Below, in pieces: positions 46,401 to 59,050 of a stretch of DNA of 64,000 nucleotides. The notes beneath the pieces were generated by a model. The model was not told the DNA's origin. It did not search any database and saw nothing but the letters and a program-made list of their open reading frames with translations. The DNA is taken from positions 34,254,514 to 34,318,513 of the forward strand of contig CM060177.1 of NCBI GenBank assembly GCA_030549775.1, given 5' to 3'. This DNA comes from Tamarix chinensis. Taxonomy: Eukaryota > Streptophyta > Magnoliopsida > Caryophyllales > Tamaricaceae. The translations under genes were made by a program, and so were the position numbers. Position 1 is the stretch's first letter, and every line of letters starts with the position of its first letter.

Positions 46401-46904
46401 CTGATGCCATATTAGCCTGCCATAGTATAATCCTATACCTCAAAGATATGTGCATACCCCCTTTATTGATCGCAACCCTATAGAGAAGGAAATAGGTACT
46501 AAGTGAAAGATATAAACCATAGGGTGACCCACCCACTAACTCCCAGTCAGCTGCCTAAAATGTTAGATAAAAAAGGCTTGAATGAAATTTTATTCCATTA
46601 TTATACATTTTCAAGTGATATCATAAATCACAGATAAAATCCATAAATAACCATATGGGTGTTTCTAAGTGATAATACCAAACATATCACAAGGAATGAA
46701 AGCCACCAATTTGTTGTTTTCAAGTAATAACACCAAACACAGTTAAGTTCCATTATTAACCAAATTGGATATTTAAAGATGACACCAAATTTAACCAAAT
46801 CAAAGTGGAAATTATAATTTGAATATTGTAATTACATGAAGGTATTAGCACAAAAGGCCCGAGATAATAACAATAATTAATAATTGAACTAAGAGGCATA
46901 CACC

Positions 46905-47365
46905 CAAACTAGCCAATCGGTCCTTAGGGACCAATTGACATGTATGGTTTTACCAAACCTTAACCAAAACAACACTAGAGGACTATTCAACTGCTTGGTC
47001 TCACCAATAGACTACTCATAGAAACCAATCAATGGGTTTTTTCCAACTGGTCGATGGGTCTAAGTAGAGACCAAACCACAGTTGATAGGTTTGACAAACC
47101 AATTGAATAGTCATAGAAACTAGTCATTGGATTTGGTTCAACCAATTAATGTGTCTATGTAGAGACCAAACCATTTTTGGTTGTAGGGTCACTAGTTGAT
47201 GGGTGTGACAAACCAATTGACTGTTCATTGAAACCAGTCAACTGGTTTATCAAACCAATTGACTGTTCCATGACCAACCGATCAAAAATTTTAAACCATG
47301 TGACTACTTGCACAACTAGTCAATTGATTTGATGAACAAATCAACTAGTCTCGATAAAACATTAC
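46905..47365 (-). repeat. Repeats built on ACCAATTGACTG(GTT)
   Basis: Multiple copies of (A)CCAATTGA(C/A)TG(G)TT and GTAGAGACCAAACC, partly inverted, with a period near 100 bp. A further copy set occurs at about 48548-48650 near the other end of the LTR. Confidence 0.6.
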
Positions 47366-48764
47366 CTAGACTTATAATACTCTTGGCTAAAATTTACCAA
47401 ACTTTACCATATTAATCCTAACATGCTTTTATATTATAAAAAAACATAAAAATACATGCCGCACACATAGAAGCACATGGATACATGTTTCTGTAAATAT
47501 TTGAATGAATCATGCTCAAATGGCTAACTTATGCATTAAAATTAAAGAAACCCAAAATGCTAACTTTAGGAAGAAATTCTACGAAATGCTCAAATTATAG
47601 AAAAAAAATTAAACCACGCTCAGAAAAAACACACCAAACACTTAGAACCTTAATAAGCAACATAACCCTATTTATGTTAAAGATAAGAATATCTTACCTT
47701 GAAGCAATTCTTCTAGCACGGCAACTCCTACTTGATGGCTATATAGCAAAACCTCGATTCCTAAGAGAATAAAATTTAAAACTATTAAAAATAACATTCC
47801 AAAACTTCATTAAAATCAAGGAAAAATTAGAAGAAGAAGAAGAAGAAGACAAAACACGACCTTATCTCAATATGCCAACGGAGAAGAATTAAAATCTTCA
47901 ACCTTTCTTAAACCTTAATTCTTCCTTGCTTATGGAAAACAAGGGAGAATTAAATCCAATATTAGAAGAAGAAAAATGATACAATGCTTGACCAAAGAAG
48001 GGAGAAAATTAGAGCTAGCCTCTAGTTTTCTTTTTTCTCAACTAAGTGGAGAAAGGAAAAGAATAAAGGGATGCTTAACATTTGGGAAATTTTTTCACCA
48101 AGAAAATGGAGAAGAGAGAAAGAATAATAGTGGGGAATGAAAGTAGATCAATAATGAAGGGTATAGAGATAAGACTTGGTTGACATTCACAAGAGAGAGG
48201 GTGAAGAGACTAGTAAGATTGAGTGTGGGTAACCAAGAAATGAGAACTTACTTGATGGAGTGTTGGGGGATTGAGTGTAGCTAGGAAGTAACATGGAAAT
48301 GTGTTGGTGAGTCAGGGAATGGTGCAAGAAGAGAGAGGAATAGGTGAGGGATAAGAGAGAAGGTAAGGTATGTCTCAAAAGTGATTTTTAGAAAAAATCA
48401 TAGAATGATCTAAATAATATGAAAATAATACCAAAGCACCAAAATATGCTTATTAGCACAAATAGACTCGAATTATAAGTTCGCATAATCGTTATAAAGT
48501 AATTTGAATTAAAATTAGAAATATATCTAAATATCACAGGATAACTAGTCAATCGGTTTGGGTAAACCAATCGACTGATTTGTCAAAAACAAAACTATTA
48601 ACTTCTGAGCATATTAGTAGATCAGTTAGGCAAATTAGCCAATCAATAAGCCTAAAATTTATATTTATATTAGAATTTCAAGACAATTACAAAGCTAAAA
48701 CTAATTTTTTTATACCAATATAATTTTAAATAGATTTTAAAGGATTTTGGGATGGGGTATTACA

Positions 48765-48985
48765 CTAAAACACCTAAATATCTATTTATTATGTTTCTAG
48801 CAATCCTAGGAAACTTATTCACCATGGATAGAATGCACCACATGGGTGTTCCCACTTATTTGAAATGTATAATGTCTTCAAATGAGTTAGAGACCCCTTC
48901 TCACCTCTTTCTTGATTTTCCATATAGATTGGAAATATGGGTAAAATCAGAAAAGCCTTTAACCACAAAGATATGGTAGAATATT
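48765..48985 (+). pseudogene. LINE reverse-transcriptase zinc-binding (zf-RVT) relic
   Basis: The frame from 48752 reads FLAILGNLFTMDRMHHMGVP, then a cysteine region reduced to YLKCIMSSNELE, then PSHLFLDFPYRLEIW. This is the zf-RVT pattern of plant LINEs (L-x-T-x-D-R-L, C-x2-C, H-LF-x-C-P-x-W). The second Cys of the CxxC and the Cys before Pro are changed. The RT itself is not adjacent; the giant LTR ends exactly at its left. Confidence 0.65.
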
Positions 48986-50933
48986 TATCCAGAGAAATTA
49001 TTATCTTAGCAAAGAGGATCTATCAACCTACAGCAAAGAAGTTGTTATTGTGTGTATGTTATGTCACCTTTGTTGCCTTTGTTTGATATGAAAGGAATAC
49101 CTAAATTTTCAACAATTTTTATGGATTAAATGCTTCATTATAACTAGTAGGTTCCCTTCTCCTTGTTAAGAACATAAGTATGCATAGTGGAGAGGATGAA
49201 TTGATACCATTTTATTATGATACAACTAGAGTTCATTTAGATTGGTGTTGTAATATTAAGGTTAAGATTAATTGGTGGTTTTAATTCTTCCATTTGATAG
49301 AAAATATAAAGTTATTACTTACCAAAAAATATATCAGATGTTACGGCACATCTAATCTAGAAGAATGCATGTCGGATGCAAGGCTAAAATGTAACTCTTA
49401 TGTAGAGATTAATTATGGGAAGTATTTAATCCCACATTAATATAAATTACAAACTAGAGAAAGAGCAGATTTGATAGAAAATAGAGGACTAATTGGGGGG
49501 AGAGAGAGAGAGATCTAGATAACTGTATACTTGAACCAACCCATAACCAGTCACCATGGGTAATCACATCAATGGAATTTATCAACAATTAGCTACAAAA
49601 CAAGGGGGTATCTCGTTATGGGAATGGGCAGCCACTGTAATAGATTAAGGATTTAGTAACATGTTTTAAGGTTTTTTAATAAGGTTTCTGAATCATTATT
49701 AAATCTTCTTTTATTAAATCTTTAATAATTCTCTAATACCATTATCAAAAATTAATTTTTTTTAATAGTTATTATATTCAAATAATCATCTAACATGTGA
49801 AAAATTGCATAATATAAGATTTTTTATAATGATTATTAATAGTTAAACTATAATAGCAGTTATTAAGGTAAAATTTTATAATAATAAAAACCCCCCACCA
49901 AAGTTAGGTCTCTATAGGATTGTTTGTTGTGCATTTAACACACACACACACACATATTGGCCCACATAAATAGATGTAAGCTCAATATATATGAAATTTG
50001 TAAATATATCTACAAATACCAACTATCCCTAGAAAAATAAATGAGTAGCCTAAGATATAATTAAAAAAAACATACATGTTGTCAACAAATTATATTACAC
50101 TACAATAAAAAAAAACATGTTTATTGTCTTGTATGTCACTTATTGTCCCATCTTTTTACATAGCCAAAAACCATATTACTCTTCAAATTCATATCTTACC
50201 TACTAATGAATAGTTACCATATGTTATATGAGTCATAATCCATTAATGAAGAGCATAACATATATGAAAACATGAAAATTACGAGAGTTTGAAGAATATA
50301 TAGCTATATATAGACAACTCAAACTCTTCGTATCCTACACCAAAACCCTAAACCCTAACCATTATCCTTTATACCCTAATCGTAAACCCAAAACATTACC
50401 TCAGCCAATAAAGTCACCTCACTCTTCTGCATGGTACTGCTCTCATCTTGTTAGTTTTGTATAGAATATGTAAACGTTGATGGTATAGTTAGTATCTAAG
50501 AAAACTTCTTACCGGGGATTTCGGGACAACTAATGGAAGGTCTCAATAATTAGGGTTGGTGAATACCTAACAAGTGGAATAATGTAATTTTTGATCCATT
50601 CTATGAAGTTAAGGTTATGTTTATCCAAAATCCACTATCATTATTCGATGGGTTATCGATCTTTAATGAATGCATGTGTTATTCAACATATGGCTTAAGA
50701 CCATCATTATTCTGTAACCTATATAGCCTTGCCTTGTGAAACACATCATCTACAAGCCCAAACTATCTTCCCTTAAATCCCTTGTACTTTAACTTGCCTT
50801 ACATGTTAATACTAAAGAATATTGATAGCTTCAGCATTGATAAGTAATATGTGAAAATTTCAATTTCCTCTTCTACCAAGTAACCCTCAACAATCCATCA
50901 TTCTTACCTATATTGATTTTTTTGTGTATCATT
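48986..50933. other. AT-rich region, no gene recognised
   Basis: LINE-like sequence may continue for some hundreds of bases without a recognisable domain. A short (AC)n is at 49934-49953. Telomere-like AAACCCTAAACCCTAACC occurs once near 50343-50360, too short to count as an interstitial telomere. Confidence 0.45.
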
Positions 50934-52617
50934 TAAGCTTCATTTGGTTTAACAAAAACTAGAAGGAAAGGAAAGAAAGTTAGATAGAAAGTCATTTTCT
51001 CATGTTTGGTTGAAAAAAAAAATTCAAGAAAGAAAACAAGAAGAAAACAGTAAGGAAAATTAGCTTAGACTATTTTTTCTAAGCTGAACTTGAGGGAAAA
51101 AAAAAAGGAAACGAAGGAAAATTCTTAGAACTCTCCTTCTTTGACCCTTTCCTGACACTCTTTATCTTTCAATGTCATCCTACTCCTCCTCCTTTCTTCT
51201 AGGTCAATCAATCTCTTTCTTCCAAAGACAAAAAACTGTGGCAGGGACCAGGTGGACGATGCATATTGCTGAGAGCTTCCCAAATGGAGGAACGTAGCTG
51301 GTTCAAAAACAAAATATGACTACTGCCCGACTATAGAGGCATGTGTGCTTCATCATTGCACGAAAATGTTAGATTGCAGTCGAATCATCACCTCTCTTTG
51401 TGTGCGTGTGTATTTATGTGAATAGCAACGAATAATGGATTTTATGTTGCGATAAGGTTGTGACAGGCTTTGTCACAAGGGTACGGACAATCAACTAGCT
51501 TTGTAACATCTCTTCCGAAATACCAATCACCAATTGCCTTTGCAATCGTCTGCAACAAAGTACGGACATGATATCTTTTAATAATAAGCATGAGGAGAGG
51601 CAAGCCAAACAGTGTGTAACATGTAATCTAGGTACCAAGTCTCGGTTAGCCTGAGAGCTACGCGATGCATTTTTTCAACCGCAGCTTTTTAAAAATTCTG
51701 ATGAGTATTACTTTCCTATATATGCATACATAAAACATAGGGGAAAATAGTGTGAAGTCCACTTACCCCAAATTAATTAGATATATAAAAAGCTAAGTCC
51801 ATTAGTTAATATTTTAGGACTTTTGTATGTAATATAAAAAGTAATAAATGGACTCAATACAAAATATAGTGGACTGAAAAATAATTAATTTCAGTTGAAT
51901 GGACCATAGGTTTTTTTTCCCTAAAACATACATACTTTGCAAGCTCCGAATCTAATGAGGAACGCACGCCGACACGTTGAGCTTACAATGATTCTAGTGT
52001 CCGTGTGGATCGGTAGAAGGTAGAACCAGTATATGACGAAACTGTAGGAAATCACAATCATACATAATTCAATCCGGATGTTATGCGGTGCCACCCACAT
52101 CTGAAGAAGGGCAAAGATGGAAGCAAAAAAACTAATAGGCGTGTTGCGTTAATAAAATTACCTAATGCACGTCATAAGATATAATTTTTTTTCTTTTATA
52201 TTTGTTGTATTATGTTTTAAATAAAACAAAATTAAATATTTTGTATTTTTTATATTTTTTAAAAAATTATTAATAGTTATTCATGTAATATTTTAAAATA
52301 TTTCTATAAAAAATCCTTAGAATTAGTATTGATTTTATAGAGTTTTTATAAATTTATTAGAAATTTTATGTATTTTTTAGGTATCAATATAATATTTTTA
52401 TTTTTATTAAATATATAATAGTACTCAAATAATTATAATCAACTTTTCTTAGAATATTTTTTCTATAAACCAAACACCAAAAATACTTTTTAAGAATTAT
52501 ATTTTTCATAAAATTTTTCTAACAACCAAACAAAGGAAAGAAAATTAATTTATCTTATTTTCTTTCCTTTTCATTTTCCATTCCTTCTTATTTTTCTCAA
52601 ATCAAAAAGTGCCTTAA
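50934..52617. mobile_element. Harbinger-like element enclosing a host gene exon (tentative)
   Basis: The left end (AGCTTCATTTGGTTTAACAA) and the reverse complement of the right end (GGCACTTTTTGATTTGAGAA) are imperfectly inverted and resemble the ends of 34178-35168. Both continue into purine-rich AAGGAAAGG-like sequence. TTA flanks both ends (upstream CATTTA, downstream CCTTAA), compatible with a PIF/Harbinger duplication. Between them lies a pectin acetylesterase exon. The ends match at only about 11 of 18 positions, so a single 1.7-kb element is an inference; two separate MITEs beside a gene relic is the alternative. Confidence 0.4.
51442..51549 (-). pseudogene. Pectin acetylesterase, isolated last exon
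   Basis: A 108-bp minus-strand exon follows a good acceptor (TTTGTTGCAG, complement of 51550-51559) and encodes [20 protein letters not shown], then [12 protein letters not shown] and three residues before TAA. The (V/I)GDWY-F-R and DCPYPC-x3-C-H-N motifs are characteristic of the C-terminus of plant pectin acetylesterases (CE13), cell-wall enzymes that remove acetyl groups from pectin. Reading frame and stop are intact. No other exon of the gene is recognisable within several kb on either side, so it is a captured or orphaned fragment. Confidence 0.8.
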
Positions 52618-52729
52618 TCAACCTCATAAACCTCTGAAAGAGGTATGTCTAATGCCCTTGAACAGGCCCTAACATTTTTACCTCATAAACCAAGTGAACA
52701 GTTAGATGCATTATTAGAGCTAGCGAAAG

Positions 52730-54215
52730 TTGATTCAACCCACACAAAACCTAACCTGGCATAACATGATAAATTTGTCAACACTACATGATTCGGCCTG
52801 ACCCAACCTGACCCGTAACCAACCATCAACTACACCTATTATCAACCTAATCCGCCATCAACCCAGCCCACTATTAACCTATCCTTACTCGATAAAACCA
52901 AATTCAGTATTAACCAATTATGATAATAATAAAAAATAAACATGTCTTATTATTTATTTAAAACTTTTAAAAGTAAATTATTATTTAAATTTTACTTATT
53001 TTTCTTACTTTTTATTATGAACTTACTTATTCACCAACAATATTCTAATTTTATCAATTTTTTGTGTAAAATTGCAATATTAAAAATTTCTAATAATAAG
53101 TAAATAGTTATTAATGACACATTATTTACCAACTTCTTACATGAATTTAAACTTAATTATTGCCTATAAGGTTAATAAGTTAGATTAATTTTGGTGATCA
53201 ATGTCCAATTAGACCTAAATCCAAAGTGATTCAATCTAGGATTAGCTCGGCCCAAACCTAACCCAACCTATTCAAACCTAAAATGACCCAATTTCTCAAT
53301 TTAACCCAAACCAGATGCATCAAATTAACTCAACACAAATTGCCCAAATACAAGCTTGTTCGACCTAAATTCATCCTGATAAGGATGTAGACGGAGCGAG
53401 TTCAGGGTAGGTATGCCCATACCCGTATCCAATAAGAAAATCTATACCCAAATTTGTACCTATATAGGATGTAGATGGAGCGGGTTTAGGGTAGATATGC
53501 CCATACCTGTATCCAATAAGAAAATCCATACCCACATTTGCACCTATACCCCAAGCGAGTATCGACTAACATATCCATATCTGTATCAGTTGGATATCTG
53601 TTATCCGATAGATAATTTATTTGCCCATTAACAATCATTATCCAACAAATAAATCCATTACCCAAAGGATAAATCTATTTAGAGATAAACCAAATGAAAA
53701 TTTTAACCTTAATTTATACTATATTATTTTAAAATTAAGGGTAAAAGGGTTATTATAGGTATGGAAATGGATATAGTAAATGGGTATGGATATGGATATA
53801 GGTATAGGTATGAGTACAGATGTGGATATCCCATATCAGTATTCGTACTCAAACCTAATGGGTATTTTTTTCCATTATCCATATGAGTTTAAGTATTCAA
53901 CGGATAAAATCCATCGGCTTTTAGGTAAAATCTACCCAGTTTACATCCCTAGACTTAACCCGACAAGCTAACTTGAAATAATCCAAACCTAACCTGACTC
54001 AAAATTGAATTATCTCAACTTAAACCTAACCCAACCCAATAAATTAACCTGCTACAACTCGGATCTACAATGACCCGAACCCGACCTGAATCAAACAATA
54101 AGACAATTAGAAATGACCCTACCTGAGACACAATCGATTCGCAAAGAAATATAACTCGTAAATAATTCAACCCGCTATAACTCGACCAGAACTTGACCAG
54201 CCTAACTAGATTTCC
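52730..54215. mobile_element. hAT-like GC-skewed element remnant
   Basis: Both margins are dense in AACCCAACCTGACCC-like words, the same type of subterminal sequence as in 12184-13346. The right end, read as its complement (TAGGTGGAAATCTAGTTAGG), could be a TAGG-type terminus. The left terminus is not identifiable and no 8-bp duplication was found. A small element (53380-53951) lies inside. Confidence 0.4.
53380..53951 (+). mobile_element. Small hAT-like MITE, second copy, with internal duplication
   Basis: Start TAAGGATGTAGACGGAGCGA and end AAATCTACCCAGTTTACATC plus CCTA match the ends of 12524-12998. The interior shares CCATATCCGTATC-like and GGTATGGATATGGATA-like blocks. The first about 65-70 bp are directly duplicated (ATAAGGATGTAGACGGAGC and TAGGATGTAGATGGAGCGGG). 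No clear 8-bp flanking duplication. Confidence 0.7.
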
Positions 54216-54658
54216 ACCTATATGTATTATAATGTTAAAGAATGAGGGTGGAAATACATTTCAAGTTGATACAAAGTAATCACAACCACTCTCTAGAAGG
54301 AGTCCAAACTATTAAGGTGTATGAATTTTGAGAGGAGTGCCATAGAAAGCCAATAAAACATAGTGATAACAATTCAAACATACTTTGGTAAAAGCCCATA
54401 TATGGCTATCGACAAAAAATACAACATCAAAATATAACAATAATGAGAATTCATATTTATTAGTTTCAACTCTTTCATCAACATGAGAATTTTAGATATT
54501 TGATGAATAATCTTCCAAATTTTGACACTGTCTAAGAATTCACATAACATAAACTCTCTCTCCTAGAGACAGTATGACAAGTCACTATTAAATAAATTCT
54601 TCTTCCATTACTTTATGGCACTAATTTATGTCTAATGCCCATATATGACATATCCAAT

Positions 54659-56020
54659 TGATAAAGTGAATATTTTTTCAATTTTTGCTCACTTTGCCAT
54701 CATTTTAAGACTTTATTTAGTCTCTAATATGTATTTTACTGTGGTTCTAGTCTATTGTTTGCAATACTGCTCTCTTATTTTTTTCAGGGACTTGCACAAG
54801 AACACACAAATCCAAGGAAGTAGTGCATGTTTTCAAAGCAAAAGACCTAGCATAAAAAGCATTGAAGGATAATAAATCAACCCAGCATGTTTATAGAGGA
54901 GTCTAGAAGCTAAGAGGACCAAAAATAAGCCAAGAAGTCTAAAAGAAACAAGAAGATGGTGCTACACATCCCGTTGCACATCCAACTACATAGGCATGCC
55001 GCACTTATGCATGCCTGTTTGAAGCAAAAGACACCACACAACCAGGCTATGCATATCCTACACGGCCATGCGGGATTTTATCGAAAGAGTCATGGCCGTA
55101 GACATCCTCGAATAGGCTATGCACAAATCGTAGGGCCATGAGAAATCCTAATTCCCCTTATTCGAGAGTAATAATCATGCATGCCTAGGCCATGCAGACC
55201 TTTCATGGCCTTATTGCAACGGTTATCCTATAATCTATTATGCACGACGTAGCCTGCATTATGGGGAGTTTATAAGGCATTCATCGGGGAATTATTGGGC
55301 AGTTTTTAGGGTATATTTCAAAGCACTTTTCCTCTCTTTTTCCCAAGAAAAAGCTTCATGTAGTTTTCCTTGTTTTCAATAGTTCAATTTTTTTGAAGAT
55401 TCGAGTGCAAGTTCGTGTATGACCAACTCATAATCAACTTTGTTCTCCTTCGGTTTATAGTTAATTCAATCCAATTTCTCTTCTTTGTAATTTTATACTG
55501 TCAATATGATTGTTATGCAATTTACTTCATTTATATTCTTTGAAAATAAGAGTGAGTAATCCTTTTTGCTAGGATTGAACTAGGTCCATTTTTGTACTAA
55601 TATGATGAATTATGGTATTAAGTTGTATGTTTAGTTTATATATGTTGTTTCATCTGCTAGGATCAATCATTGTAAAGAGGATTTGATGAAATCCAACATT
55701 CTTAGATAATGTTTGCAACTGAAAGGTTGAAATCATCATAAAAAATTAGAATATGAATGGGAATTTAAGCAATTATGAAAGTAGATGGTTAGTTCTCAAG
55801 GACTATAGAATTGATGACATTTAAGGGGTTTAATTTAATTTTTTAGTCATGAAAATAGTTGAAAATTAGATTAAATAAGTTTTTAGACCTTGAAAGAGGC
55901 TAATGAGTATATTTAGACCGACCGTTCATAGCCATTGAATTAAACTATGCTGGTTTGTTTCTTGAATTTGGTGAAGAACCAAGAAACTTGCATCTTACAC
56001 TCTTTATGAAGGGTATTGTA
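54659..56020 (+). mobile_element. Athila-like LTR, cut at its 3' side
   Basis: It starts TGATAAAGTGAAT without a preceding PPT and includes CAGGGACTTGCACAAGAACA, a TATTATGGGGAGTTTATAAG region that may hold the promoter, and GTGAGTAATCCTTTTTGCTA, an arrangement like that of Athila LTRs. It runs about 1.36 kb to the start of another gypsy element at 56021. Its 3' end is missing. The open frame near 54956 is not a gene. Confidence 0.5.
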
Positions 56021-57028
56021 TGTAGGAGAAAAATCTCAATAATTGGATTTCATAATTATGGAACCAATTATTCTTCATTTCGAAAGTGTCTCCCACAAAT
56101 TTGAAGACCAACATATGGTTATGTTGCTAGAAATGTAACAGACAAGCAACTAAGTGTCTATGTGCATGTGCATGGCATGCATGGAATGATGAACACGTGC
56201 ATGGGGGAGTTTATTTTCAGATTTGTTGAGCATTATTAGTAATTTAGGTAATTGATTAATTAAGTGGTAGGGTTGTATAATAGAGTAGGCATAAATTTAG
56301 CATAGTATCTTTTAGCATGGAATCATTTAAATTATGCTTTTAGCTAGTGGTAAAATGGTTATAAGCTTCTATGGATGTCGAGTATGGAGAATATAATTGA
56401 ATTGAAGTTGAAGATCAAAATTGAAGTTGAATAAAATTGAATTCTGTGTGAGTTCAAACTCATGCAAATCGAATCTGTGTGAATGGTTTAGCTTAAAAGT
56501 TTTAATCTCTTCGTCTATATGAATTAGAGATTAATCCATATCTTTCCTACTCTCCATAATTCATATTTTTCCTTCCATAATTAACATCAAAATCCTACTC
56601 TCATTCAAAGTTAATTAAAATCATAATTTGGTATACATAATTGAAACCCTAAACCCACCATTCGAAACCCTAACATTTCCATACAAACCAAATGTAACCT
56701 TAATCCTTTTATTCGAACCAAACCCTAAACCTAACCCTAAAACATAACTTCAACCTTCATCTAAACCCTAATCTTCGAAGCTTAACATCATCAATACACC
56801 ATTTTTTAATGCATATAACAATTACCACAAACCATACGAATCAGCACCATTAGTAATCCATCACCTTCGAACCATATCTATTTTGTTCGAATCATCACCA
56901 CCCTCATTTCCTCCTATTTGAATATGATCAACCCTAATCCACCATAACTGAGCCTTATCCTATTTATTATCATCACAATCAAGGAATAATCTCATCAATT
57001 TGTGAAATCCATCCTCCCACACACATCA
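56021..57028 (+). repeat. 5' LTR of the gypsy element
   Basis: It begins TGTAGGAGAAAAATCTCAAT and ends near ACACATCA. It matches 61054-61330 at TCATAATTATGGAACCAATT, GTTGCTAGAAA, AAGTGTCTA and TTGAGCATTATTAGTAATT. The middle (56640-56770) contains several CCCTAAAC-like words, a compositional feature and not telomeric sequence. Confidence 0.85.
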
Positions 57029-57218
57029 ATTTTGGTATCCAAGCCATAGGTTGGTGGAATAGCAATCAAGATTCAATCTTTCTTTCAAGATTCTTCAAGA
57101 TTCATCAAGAAAGTGTCCCATATTCAAGAATCTCTAGGAATTCATCAAGAAAATAAAAAGGGTCTGAGTAATTAAGGGCTTATTTGGGATTGTTGTATTT
57201 GATTGATAAGGAGAAAAG

Positions 57219-57890
57219 ATGGAGGGCCAAGGAGAGGACTTGAGAGATATTCTCAAGAAATTGATGGAAGAAATCAAGGAGGCTAAATTTCATGTGGGGA
57301 GAATAGAATTTTCCCAAGCCACAAGTCCTATGTGCAGCCACGAAACCAAAGGGAACACATAGAGTAAAGGCACGTGAGAAGGGCATAAAACTGAGTGGAA
57401 GAAGAAGAAGAGAGTGTGGGAAATTGTGTTAGGCCACGTGACACATTGAGAAAAACTTATGGAGACATGGAAAAAAGGAATCCACTTTGATTTTTCGGAC
57501 TTTGAAGGTAATGTTGACCTGGAATCTTTTCTTGAATGGTTATAAATTGTTGAATTAATTTTTGAGTATAAGGAAATTGATGACAAGAAACGATTATGAA
57601 TAGTGATATTGAAGTTTAAAAAATTGCTAAAGTGTGGTATGATAAATTAAAAAGGAGATGGGAGAGAGAAGGAAAATTGAATATTAGGTCATGGGAAAAA
57701 TTAAAAAAAAAACATTTGAAGAAGAAGTTTGTGCCTCGGGAATACGATCAAGAAAATTTTATAAAAATGACTACGTTGAGGCAAGGGTTAGTCGGAGTTA
57801 AAGAATAAATTTGGGAGTTCGAAAGGCTAGCTCTTATATGTGATGTCAGAAAATGAGAGAAGATTTTCAAGGCCAAATGCATAATTAGTG
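57219..57890 (+). pseudogene. Gypsy gag remnant
   Basis: An ATG at 57219 starts EGQGEDLRDILKKLMEEIKE. Further on DFSDFEGNVDLESFLEWL is the beginning of the retrotransposon gag domain. Stops occur at about 57360, after EWL and repeatedly later, but the RQGLVGVKE-like region near 57780 shows the domain extends to about 57890. No CCHC knuckle is recognisable. Confidence 0.75.
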
Positions 57891-57895
57891 TTAAA

Positions 57896-58260
57896 GTGTG
57901 TGAAGTCGACATTGATAGTGGCTCATACACTAAGGTTGATAGCGAGAAGATGGTGAACAAGCTCAATTTGGAGACCAAGGGTCATCCAAGACCATATTCA
58001 CTCCAATGGATCAACAAAGAGAAAGTTGTAAGGGTAGCCAAACAAACTCTTATTTCTTTCAAGATTAGAAATTTATTTGATGATTTTTTATGTGATATTG
58101 TGCCTATGGATGCTTATCACATTTTGTTGGGGAGGTTGTAGCAATTTGATAGGAAGGTTGTGCATAACGGGGTCCTTAATGAGTATGTGGTATGCAAGGG
58201 TCCAAAGAAGTTTAGGTTAAAACCTAATCTAGATGGGGGGATTTGGTTTTGAGGAATGAA
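57896..58260 (+). pseudogene. Gypsy aspartic protease remnant
   Basis: CEVDIDSGSYTKVDSEKMVN carries a D-S-G active site. It is followed by PYSLQWINKEKVVRVAKQTL and the CDIVPMDAYHILLGR end, then a TAG at 58139. This fits the retroviral-type protease between gag and RT. Confidence 0.85.
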
Positions 58261-58425
58261 AGGAAGGAGGATGTCAAGTGTAGGAAGGTAAAAAAGAAGA
58301 GCAGCATAGAGGTGTTGATCCTTAAGGAGTGTGAGATGAATGAAGCCATCAGAGATGAGAAGATATGCTATGCCTTAGTGGTAAAATAAGTCCTATGAGG
58401 GGAGAATGCTAATATAGATCTGAAA

Positions 58426-59050
58426 TTGCAAAAAGTATTAAAAGAGTATGCCGATGTGTTTCTAAAAGAGTTGCCAAATGAGCAACCTCCTTTGAGAGGT
58501 ATTGAGCATGCTATTGATCTCATGCCAAGAGTCCCATTATCGAATAAACTAGCTTATAGATGCAATCAAGAGGTAGCTAAGGAGATAAAGAAACAAGTAC
58601 AAGAGCTGTTACATCGTGGTTATAATTAGGAGAGTATGAGTCCATGTGGTGCTCCAACTTTATTAGTGCCTAAGAAGGATGGTACCTAGAGGATGTGTAT
58701 TGATTCAAGAGCCATCAATAACATCATAATCAAGTACATATTTCTGATGTCGAGATTCAATGACGTGTTAGATGAGTTGCATGGCGTGAAGGTGTTCTTG
58801 AAGATTGATATTAGAAGCGGTTATCATCAAATGAGGATATGGGAAGAGGATGAATGGAAGACTGCTTTCAAGACTAAGTACAGGTTGTATGAGTGGTTAG
58901 TGATACCATTTGGATTATGTAATGCATCGACTTTCTTCTTGAGGTTGATGAATAAGGTGCTTAGACCATTCCTTAGAGTCTTTGTAGTTGTTTACCTCAA
59001 TGATATCTTGGTATATAAAAAGAGTGAGTTCGAGCACATATAATACTTGA
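58426..59050 (+). pseudogene. Gypsy reverse transcriptase remnant
   Basis: Motifs in order: EYADVFLKELPNEQPPLRGI, CIDSRAINNIIIKY, FLKIDIRSGYHQMRIWEEDE, TAFKTKYRLYEWLVIPFGLC and the catalytic box as YLND at 58993-59004. The first Asp of Y-x-D-D is Asn (AAT at 58999-59001), which removes a metal ligand. TAG stops interrupt at about 58627 and 58687. Confidence 0.9.

Larger units (their letters stand above)
45331..48764 (-). mobile_element. Giant LTR, about 3.4 kb, minus strand
   Basis: Plus-strand ends are TGTAATACCCCC and GGGGTATTACA, so both ends have TG...CA in either orientation. On the minus strand the 3' end reads GTGGCGGTAATGTTCTCTAG followed by CGCTTCCACA and GGGGGTATTACA, parallel to the terminal block of the other giant LTRs, which fixes orientation. 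Inside are GGGATACC-CCCACC repeats (46155-46400), ACCAATTGACTG repeats (46900-47360) and a minus-strand pyrimidine-rich block (48000-48370). No matching 5-bp flanks are seen (TTGCA versus CTAAA), so it may be a rearranged copy. No coding region. Confidence 0.65.

Noticed and set aside
45331..48764. Solo LTR with target duplication
   Set aside because: The ends fit, but the flanking pentamers TTGCA and CTAAA do not match, so I report a giant LTR without claiming a clean insertion.
50335..50362. Telomere-type CCCTAAA repeats, also near 56640-56770
   Set aside because: Only one or two degenerate units; too short for an interstitial telomere.
57180..57978. Minus-strand open frames opposite gypsy gag
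   Set aside because: Shadows of the plus-strand gag/protease region, which has recognisable domain motifs.
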